Below, one piece after another: positions 1 to 5,389 of a DNA stretch of 6,094 nucleotides. The stretch covers positions 1 through 6,094 of the forward strand of contig JANWHO010000175.1 in NCBI GenBank assembly GCA_025450375.1. Direction: 5' to 3'. The stretch's first letter is position 1. Every line of letters starts with the position of its first letter. Under the pieces are notes generated by a model. The model was given only the letters and a program-made list of their open reading frames with translations, made no database searches and was not told the origin of the DNA. The stretch is from Chloroflexota bacterium. Lineage in GTDB: Bacteria > Chloroflexota > UBA5177 > JANWHV01. The translations under genes were made by a program, and so were the position numbers.

Positions 1-143
1 ACGGTCAGTGGCGTATATCGGTGATCGCGCAGATAGTCCATCTGCGCGACGAACGTTTCAGGGCGCACGGAGTACCTTCTGAATTGAGGCGTGGTCGTAT
101 CGGAGACACTGTGATAGAGAAGAATGGGCACTGGATGGGTCAC
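1..143 (-). CDS. Polysaccharide deacetylase-like protein, N-terminal fragment (runs off the left edge)
   Basis: Reading leftwards from a GTG at 143-141, an open frame of 47 codons continues to the window edge. It begins MTHPVPILLYHSVSD and continues with VRPETFVAQMDYLRDH and RYTPLT. The pattern of a hydrophobic strand ending in LLYHSVSD, then a segment like 'sPe.F..QM.yLr..gY.plt', is the typical opening of NodB-type (carbohydrate esterase 4) deacetylases, which remove N-acetyl or O-acetyl groups from glycans. The catalytic Asp-His-His metal motifs would lie beyond the edge, so activity cannot be judged. The GTG overlaps the TGA of the upstream tandem glycosyltransferase by four bases (GTGA, 143-140), and a GGAGG ribosome site lies just before it, so start and coupling are well supported. 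No signal peptide is visible, so the protein may act in the cytoplasm. Next to glycosyltransferases it probably trims or modifies the same glycan. Confidence 0.8.
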   Translation of the reverse strand, partial: MTHPVPILLYHSVSDTTTPQFRRYSVRPETFVAQMDYLRDHRYTPLT

Positions 144-2899
144 GATTCCTCCACCTGCTCGGCTCGCGACGCCGCCGACCCAGGCTCTGGTCCGGCCCAT
201 GTCGACGAGGAATTCAGCTTTCTTAGGTGGCGCGTCTGATACCGCCCACGGATATAGGCGAGCGGACCATACAGCATACCCTTTACCTCAAGCATGTTGA
301 GCTCCCTTGGATAATCGCGGGGCTTCCTTGAATTCTTGGGCGAGCGCGCACTGAGCGCGTAAAACAGGCCCAGGGGAACTCTGACGGTCACCTCAAGGAG
401 GAGCGCCGGCCTGTCGATCACGCATTTCGTGAGATAGGCCGTCAGACCCACGCCATAGCCATAGACTTGTTTCCGGAATCCGGCGTACTCTTGGCGATGT
501 AAATGATGGACGATTGCCCCCGGCTCATAGACCAACTGGTGACCGGCCATGATAACCTGGAAGAAAGCGGCAAGATCATCACCGCCCACCCCTGGACTTC
601 CCGCCCCCAGCCCCGGATCGAAACCGCCCATGGCGCGCAAGGCCGAGGTCCGAAAGGCCATGTTCGCGCCCGATCCAAACGCCCCAGCGGCATAGGGAAA
701 CAGCCGATTCTTCGCGCGGTTCTCGGTCAGATCAAAGATCCGGCGGGCGCATCCCTTGCCGAATCCGCCATACTGCTCAATCCACATCTGGACCTGTGAC
801 TGCAATTCCCTGGGGAAGATCAGTCCCGTTACGCAGGCTACGTTCGGGCCAACGGAAAAGCCCATGACAAGCTGGGCAAGCCAATAGGGATCCGCTAACA
901 CGTCGTCGTCGGTAAAGGCAACAATCTCCCCCCGGACCTCCCTTAGTCCTCGATTGTGGGCGCACCCAAGGCCAGGCCGGTCTTCACGGACATAGCGTAT
1001 TCGCGTCTCATCACCGAAGACGTCCTTGATGAGGTCGGCGGTCACGCACGAACTCGGGGCATTGTCGACCACGATCACCTCAAAGTTGGGATAGTGCAAC
1101 GACAAGAGGGAGGGCAGACACCGAGCCAGATCCTCGGGCCGATTGTGCGTGGCCACGACGATGCTTACAAAGGGAGCATTGGATAATACCGCATCGCGTT
1201 CTCGCACGCATCGTGGCGGCGCGGCGGTAGGAAGCCCACCCCCGTCAAGCGTCGAGGGCTCCGGCAATCCGTCCGCCCGCATGTGCGCCCGGATCTCCGC
1301 TTCCAACGCGCTCCAGAGCTCGCGTCCGAGGTCCCCAGGGCTCAAGCCATCCCGCTTCAGGCGCAACGCAACCACGCCGATCGGCTGGGTGTGCAGGCGC
1401 ACGAGAGTCCATGCTCGCTCGAATACCTGGCCCGTCGCGCTCTCGACCGCTAGAAGAGCCGGCAATGGTCCGCCGATTTCTACTTCCAGAACCCGCACCG
1501 GCCGAAAATCCGGCTGAGTGTCCTTCATGACCGGCGGCACTGACTGCCTTGCCAACCTTCGCGCTTCCGCGCGGCCATTCAAATAAGCAAACGGACCGTA
1601 GAGCATACCCTTCAGCTCGACCATGGTCAGTTCGGGCGGGTAGTCGTTGGTCTTCCTGACGTTTCTCGACGCCCGCCTACTCCAGACGAGACGAAGCGCG
1701 GCGGGAATCCAGAAGGGAACGTGCATCAGACGAGTCGGCTTGTTGATGAGGCACTTGGTCAGGTAGGCGGTGAGCCCCGAGCCATACCCATACATTTGTT
1801 TCCGCAATCCAAGGTAGTCCCGACGATGGAGGTGATGGATAAGGGCGCCAGGATGGTACACCAGCGTGTGCCCGTTCATGATGACCTGAAAGAACGCCGC
1901 CAGATCCTCCCCACCGAGCGCGGGACTCCCGGCGCCCAAGGCTGGATCGAAGCCGCCCATGGCGCGCAGCACCGAGGCTCGGAAGGCCATATTGGCGCCG
2001 GTCCCGAATACACCGGCCGAATAGGGATACAGGCGACTGCTTAAGCGTGCCTCCGTGAGGTTGTACATGCGCCCAGCATACCCTTTGCTGAATCCGCTAA
2101 TCTGCTCGAACCACAACTGGACTTGGGTCTCTAACTCTATTGGGAAGGCCATACCGGTGACGCAGGCAACCTGTTCGTTCCCGGCAAAGGGCTTTGCCAA
2201 TTCGGCGAGCCAGTACCGGTCGACCACTACGTCGTCGTCGGTAAAGGCAATTATCTCGCCCTGGACCTCCCGCAGTCCTCGGTTGCGGGCCACTCCCAAC
2301 CCAGGCCGGTCCTCGCGGACATAGCGCACCCACGGTACATCGCCGTAGTTCACCCTGATCAGATCGCGCGTCGCGTCGGAGCTTGGGGCATTGTCTACCA
2401 CGATGATCTCAAAATGAGGATAGTTCAGGGCCAGAAGAGAATCCAAGCAGGTAGCCATGCCCGCCGGTCGATCGCGGGTGGCCACCACCACGCTCACCAG
2501 AGGCGCATCGGCCAGAACCACTTCGCGCTCGCGGACGCACCTTGGAGTCGTACCATTGGGCAAGCCTCCCGCCCCAAGCTCGGCCGGTTCCGGCAGGCCG
2601 TCCAGGCGCGCGTGGGCGCGAATCTCCTCGCGCAACCGTCTCCAGATCTCGCGCGCCTGGTCCTCGGCGCTCATGCCGTTCGGTCCCAGATGCAACTCGA
2701 TGGCGCCGAGTGGGCATGAGTGCAAACGCACCAGGGCCAGCGCTCGCTCGTATGTGTGACCCGTCGCCTCGTCGCGCGACGCGAGATCAGGCAAAGGGTG
2801 GCCGATTTCTAGTTCCAGGGTTCGCCATGGCTTGAAAGTCGATACTTGGAGTTCATGCGGTGGAGTTTGGTCTCTGCTAGTCAAGGTTCGCGCCTTCAT
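140..2899 (-). CDS. Tandem-duplicated family 2 glycosyltransferase (two complete GT-A units in one 919-residue protein)
   Basis: The protein should transfer sugars from nucleotide-activated donors to a growing glycan. It holds two copies of one architecture: an N-terminal domain of about 110 residues (24-131 and 467-574), then a GT-A domain (about 132-385 and 575-828), then a partly hydrophobic C-terminal tail. Each GT domain has a VVVAT or IVVAT first strand, VVDNAPSS, the metal-binding TDDD motif (220-223; 663-666), GANMAFR, GGFDP, an acidic pair (E331-D332; D774-D775) and HHLHR (355-359; 798-802). Family 2 catalytic positions therefore look intact in both halves. The copies align without gaps at offset 443; I counted 174 identities in 260 positions of the GT core. 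Single-unit relatives are around 430-450 residues, so this is a real doubling. Residues 394-408 and 837-850 could touch the membrane. The ATG overlaps the previous gene's stop (ATGA, 2899-2896) with no clear Shine-Dalgarno, suggesting coupled translation. Donor and acceptor cannot be told from sequence. Confidence 0.93.
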   Translation of the reverse strand: MKARTLTSRDQTPPHELQVSTFKPWRTLELEIGHPLPDLASRDEATGHTYERALALVRLHSCPLGAIELHLGPNGMSAEDQAREIWRRLREEIRAHARLDGLPEPAELGAGGLPNGTTPRCVREREVVLADAPLVSVVVATRDRPAGMATCLDSLLALNYPHFEIIVVDNAPSSDATRDLIRVNYGDVPWVRYVREDRPGLGVARNRGLREVQGEIIAFTDDDVVVDRYWLAELAKPFAGNEQVACVTGMAFPIELETQVQLWFEQISGFSKGYAGRMYNLTEARLSSRLYPYSAGVFGTGANMAFRASVLRAMGGFDPALGAGSPALGGEDLAAFFQVIMNGHTLVYHPGALIHHLHRRDYLGLRKQMYGYGSGLTAYLTKCLINKPTRLMHVPFWIPAALRLVWSRRASRNVRKTNDYPPELTMVELKGMLYGPFAYLNGRAEARRLARQSVPPVMKDTQPDFRPVRVLEVEIGGPLPALLAVESATGQVFERAWTLVRLHTQPIGVVALRLKRDGLSPGDLGRELWSALEAEIRAHMRADGLPEPSTLDGGGLPTAAPPRCVRERDAVLSNAPFVSIVVATHNRPEDLARCLPSLLSLHYPNFEVIVVDNAPSSCVTADLIKDVFGDETRIRYVREDRPGLGCAHNRGLREVRGEIVAFTDDDVLADPYWLAQLVMGFSVGPNVACVTGLIFPRELQSQVQMWIEQYGGFGKGCARRIFDLTENRAKNRLFPYAAGAFGSGANMAFRTSALRAMGGFDPGLGAGSPGVGGDDLAAFFQVIMAGHQLVYEPGAIVHHLHRQEYAGFRKQVYGYGVGLTAYLTKCVIDRPALLLEVTVRVPLGLFYALSARSPKNSRKPRDYPRELNMLEVKGMLYGPLAYIRGRYQTRHLRKLNSSSTWAGPEPGSAASRAEQVEES
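148..152 (-). promoter_or_regulatory. Ribosome binding site of the deacetylase-like gene
   Basis: The minus strand reads GGAGG here, four bases before the GTG at 143. It lies inside the last codons of the tandem glycosyltransferase gene. With the GTGA overlap it fixes the start of the deacetylase-like gene and points to coupled translation. Confidence 0.7.
221..1501 (-). repeat. Second unit of the internal duplication (residues 467-893 of the tandem glycosyltransferase)
   Basis: This is the partner of the unit at 1550-2830. It keeps TDDD, GANMAFR, GGFDP and HHLHR but has GGDD where the first unit has GGED. It starts after a short linker (about residues 451-466). It is followed by a tail of some 26 Ser-, Gly- and Glu-rich residues with no equivalent in the first unit. 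Confidence 0.9.
1550..2830 (-). repeat. First unit of the internal duplication (residues 24-450 of the tandem glycosyltransferase)
   Basis: This unit covers the extra N-terminal domain, the GT-A domain and the C-terminal tail ending near LKGMLYGPFAYLNGR. It matches the second unit position by position at an offset of 1329 bases (443 codons) with no insertion or deletion that I could find. The longest exact DNA match I noticed is 22 bases, 2229-2250 against 900-921, over the TDDD motif. Confidence 0.9.
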
Positions 2900-3927
2900 G
2901 CTTGATCGGATAACCAGGGTGCGCCGACATCGCCGTCGACCCGCGTTTCCGAGGGTTGGACCAGGCTGGTGAATTGGCTCGGTGTCCCGTGTTTCCGGCG
3001 CGCGAGCCGATGAGAAGCCTTGCCCGCCGCGTAACCCGCCGAGGTCACCGCCAAGCCGGTGACAATAGCCCCAGCTCTCCCAAGCCCCGTGAGATCACCT
3101 TTCATGGTATCCGCCAAGCCCCGGACGACGCCGCGCGGCAGGGTCGAAAAGGTGTAGAGTCGCTCCGATGCCAGACCGTCTTTCGCGCCGACGAACTCCG
3201 CTACCTGGGCCTTGGAGAGCCCTTCGGCATAACAGCGCGCGCGAAAGTAGGCCCAGCGGGCCCGGTGCGTGGGCACGCGGTGCCGCACCTGGGCCCGCGG
3301 TTCATAGAGTAGGGTCGTTCGCGGCCATTGCTTCCGGACCCGGATGCACAGTTCAGTCTCCTCACATCCCAACGGCCGGGTACCTAACCGCCCCATCCCG
3401 CTTCGGAAACCGCCGACCACCGCGAACACCTCTCGGCGGAACGACATGTTGGCGCCGATCATGTTCCGCACTGGGCTGGCATGGCGCGGCATCCCGAGGT
3501 ACGTGCAGCCTACCACCCAATGAAACTCCGCCGGGAGCCAGCGCGGCCGCGTGGCGGACCACGCGGGCTCTATCGCGCCCCCCACCCCGCTGACCAGGGG
3601 ATCGGCATATCCTGCCACCAGGTGACGCAGCCAATCAGGCGCCGCCACCGCGTCATCATCGAGGAAGGCAACCACGTCCCCTCGCGCGGTCGCGATGCCG
3701 GTATTTCGCGCTCCGGATAGGCCGCGCGCTTCACAATTCTCTACCACCACGACGCCTGGCAAGGCCGTACGGGCGCGCTGGGCCAAGGCTGGGTTGTGAT
3801 CGATGACCACGACAATTTCCATGGCTGGCGTACCCTGTGCTCCGACCGACTCGACGGCGGCGCTCAGATCGTCCCAGCGATCCTCGGTATAGGCGCAGAT
3901 GATCACGGAAAGAGAGAGAGACCTCAT
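2896..3927 (-). CDS. Family 2 glycosyltransferase (GT-A fold), 343 residues
   Basis: This is a predicted sugar transferase acting at the cytoplasmic face. Counting from the preferred ATG at 3927, the protein starts MRSLSLSVIICAYTEDRW, the usual first strand of family 2 enzymes. It continues with an IVVVIDHNP strand, RGLSGARNTG, the metal-binding FLDDDA motif (about 88-93), EFHWVVGC, VRN..GANMSFRR, GGF, a GCEETELC segment with the probable catalytic acidic pair (about 188-193), and RHRVP. A hydrophobic stretch near 284-301, followed by basic residues, could anchor it to the membrane. The EF.W.VGC and VRN..GAN/GSN pattern resembles the archaeal AglG-type glucuronosyltransferases of N-glycan assembly. 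That comparison is from memory, so I do not assign a substrate. A longer reading from TTG at 3945 adds six residues (MGHTSK). Neither start has a good Shine-Dalgarno. The TGA overlaps the next gene's ATG. Confidence 0.9.
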   Translation of the reverse strand: MRSLSLSVIICAYTEDRWDDLSAAVESVGAQGTPAMEIVVVIDHNPALAQRARTALPGVVVVENCEARGLSGARNTGIATARGDVVAFLDDDAVAAPDWLRHLVAGYADPLVSGVGGAIEPAWSATRPRWLPAEFHWVVGCTYLGMPRHASPVRNMIGANMSFRREVFAVVGGFRSGMGRLGTRPLGCEETELCIRVRKQWPRTTLLYEPRAQVRHRVPTHRARWAYFRARCYAEGLSKAQVAEFVGAKDGLASERLYTFSTLPRGVVRGLADTMKGDLTGLGRAGAIVTGLAVTSAGYAAGKASHRLARRKHGTPSQFTSLVQPSETRVDGDVGAPWLSDQA

Positions 3928-4081
3928 CTTACTAGTATGTCCCAATGATCGTCTAATTTAGAGCTCAAGGCGAATGTACCGTATCAACGTCAAGTATACG
4001 TCCGGCTTCGGAGCCCTACATCCCCTAGAATGAGTATTGCCTTCTTATGGTCGCCTGGTAGGTAAAGGAGGAATGAGATAT
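3928..4081. other. Gap between the enolase-family gene and the glycosyltransferase genes
   Basis: This is the only substantial non-coding stretch in the window and is richer in A+T than the genes around it. On the minus strand it holds a TTGACG (3993-3988) and a TAAATT (3960-3955), but they are 27 bases apart, too far for a standard sigma-70 pair. A promoter for the glycosyltransferase unit is likely here on position alone and is not demonstrated. A 7-base direct repeat (GAATGAG on the plus strand) occurs at 4028-4034 and 4071-4077. No hairpin followed by a T run was found after the enolase stop, so read-through remains possible. Confidence 0.4.
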
Positions 4082-5389
4082 TTATGTGTAGGCAAGCCCG
4101 CTAGGGCCGCCCGCGTACGGCGTATCCAGCCCCACTTCCTCCTCAATCCGCAGGAGCCGATTGTACTTGGCCAGCCGCTCTGACCGCGCTACCGACCCTA
4201 CCTTGATCTGGCCCGCTCCGCTACCCACTGCCAGGTCGGCCAGCCAATCATCCTCAGTCTCGCCCGATCGAGCCGAAATCACCGCTCCGTAACCGTGCGT
4301 CCGCGCCAACTGGAGCGTCTCCAGGGTCCGGCTCAGGGTGCCAATCTGATTCACCTTGATCAATACGCTGTTGGCTACCCCCGCGTCGATCCCCTTCCGC
4401 AAGCGCCCGGCGTTGGTGACGAAGAGATCATCGCCAACCAGACGCGCTCGGGAACCCAGCCGAACGGTTAATCGGCGCCATCCCTCCCAATCGTCCTCGG
4501 CCAGCGGATCCTCGATCGAGATCAGAGGATAGCGGCGCAGCCACTCCTCCATCAGGTCGGTTATCTCGCCCGCGTCCAGCACTCGCGGTCCCCTTTCAGC
4601 GTGGGCAAGATGGTAGCGGCCATCCTGGAAGAATCGGCTGGATGCCACGTCGATCGCCAGCGATACATCACTCCCTGGGCGCAGTCCGGCCTGCTCGATG
4701 GCCCGCGTGACCAATGCCAGAGCCTCCTCATTGCTGGACAGCGCGGGACCAAAGCCACCCTCATCGCCGACTAGCGGCGGATGCCCACCTCGGATTAGCA
4801 AGTCGCGGAGGGTCCAATAGACGCGCGTCACCATTTCCAGAGCGGCAAAATAGGTGGGAGCCCCCACGGGTACCGCCAGCACATCCTGGATATCGAGATT
4901 CCGGCCCGCGTGCGCCCCGCCGGAAATCATGTTGACCATGGGGAGCGGCAGCATCGGCGCGGCGCCCGCCAGCTTGGCCAGATAAGCATGGAGCGGCAGG
5001 CCCTCGGCGGCGGCGGCAGCGCGGGCGGCAGCCAGGGAGACGGCGAGAATCGCGTTCGCGCCCAGACGGCCCAGGTTCTCGGTCCCATCCGCCGCCGCGA
5101 GCCTCCGATCCACCGCCTCCTGGTCCCGCGCATCCAATCCAAGCACGGCGGGACGGCACACCTCGCGCAGATTTCGTACCGCGCCCAGTACGCCTCGCCC
5201 TGCCCAGAGCGGACTGTCGGTATCGCGCAACTCCACTGCCTCGTGGCGTCCGGTGGAAGCCCCGGAGGGGACGGACGCCCGGCCCAGGGCGCCACCCGCG
5301 AGCTTCACATCGGCTTCCACGGTGGGATTCGCCCGTGAGTCGAGAATCTGACGGGCGGAGACCTCGGTGATCCGGAACTGGTCGCTCAT
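4082..5389 (-). CDS. eno: Enolase-family protein with altered active site (435 residues)
   Basis: Length and overall sequence match enolase (phosphopyruvate hydratase: 2-phosphoglycerate to phosphoenolpyruvate), and I give the symbol by family only. Retained: PSGASTG loop (41-47), H160, the GDEGG acid E210, metal ligands D247, E293 and D320, the catalytic base K345, phosphate-binding R374-S375, and K396. Changed: the active-site His of the usual SHRSGE motif is Ala (A373, in ISARSGETED); the Glu of IQE is Asp (D169); DSRG is DSRA (A20); NGG is SGG (S156); ASEF is SSRF (R252); IKTG is IKVG (V397). In yeast enolase the corresponding His373 and Glu168 are active-site residues, so normal activity is doubtful. 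The protein may be a paralogue acting on a related phosphorylated acid, or a weak enolase. I recall similar SARSGE sequences in other high-GC bacteria but cannot verify this. Its ATG overlaps the kinase stop (ATGA) after a strong ribosome site. Confidence 0.93.
   Translation of the reverse strand: MSDQFRITEVSARQILDSRANPTVEADVKLAGGALGRASVPSGASTGRHEAVELRDTDSPLWAGRGVLGAVRNLREVCRPAVLGLDARDQEAVDRRLAAADGTENLGRLGANAILAVSLAAARAAAAAEGLPLHAYLAKLAGAAPMLPLPMVNMISGGAHAGRNLDIQDVLAVPVGAPTYFAALEMVTRVYWTLRDLLIRGGHPPLVGDEGGFGPALSSNEEALALVTRAIEQAGLRPGSDVSLAIDVASSRFFQDGRYHLAHAERGPRVLDAGEITDLMEEWLRRYPLISIEDPLAEDDWEGWRRLTVRLGSRARLVGDDLFVTNAGRLRKGIDAGVANSVLIKVNQIGTLSRTLETLQLARTHGYGAVISARSGETEDDWLADLAVGSGAGQIKVGSVARSERLAKYNRLLRIEEEVGLDTPYAGGPSGLAYT

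Noticed and set aside
21..239. Plus-strand open frame of 72 codons at the left edge
   Set aside because: It lies opposite the deacetylase start and the end of the tandem glycosyltransferase, both well supported. Its translation resembles nothing I know and it has no ribosome site.
3168..3593. Plus-strand open frame of 141 codons
   Set aside because: It is the complement of a clear glycosyltransferase and is rich in Arg, Pro and Ser in the way GC-rich antisense frames are. No family motif is visible.
4004..4015. Small inverted repeat GGCT-TCGG-AGCC as a terminator between the enolase and glycosyltransferase genes
   Set aside because: The stem is only four base pairs and no T run follows on the minus strand.
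4064..4086. Plus-strand AAAGGAGG followed by an ATG at 4084
   Set aside because: It looks like a perfect ribosome site, but the frame from 4084 stops after six codons and the ATG at 4073 is too close. I take it as chance.
4761..5295. Two minus-strand frames overlapping the enolase gene in other registers (4761-5159 and 4927-5295)
   Set aside because: They are compositional shadows of the enolase, which is recognisable along its full length. Both are Arg-, Gly- and Pro-rich with no domain pattern.
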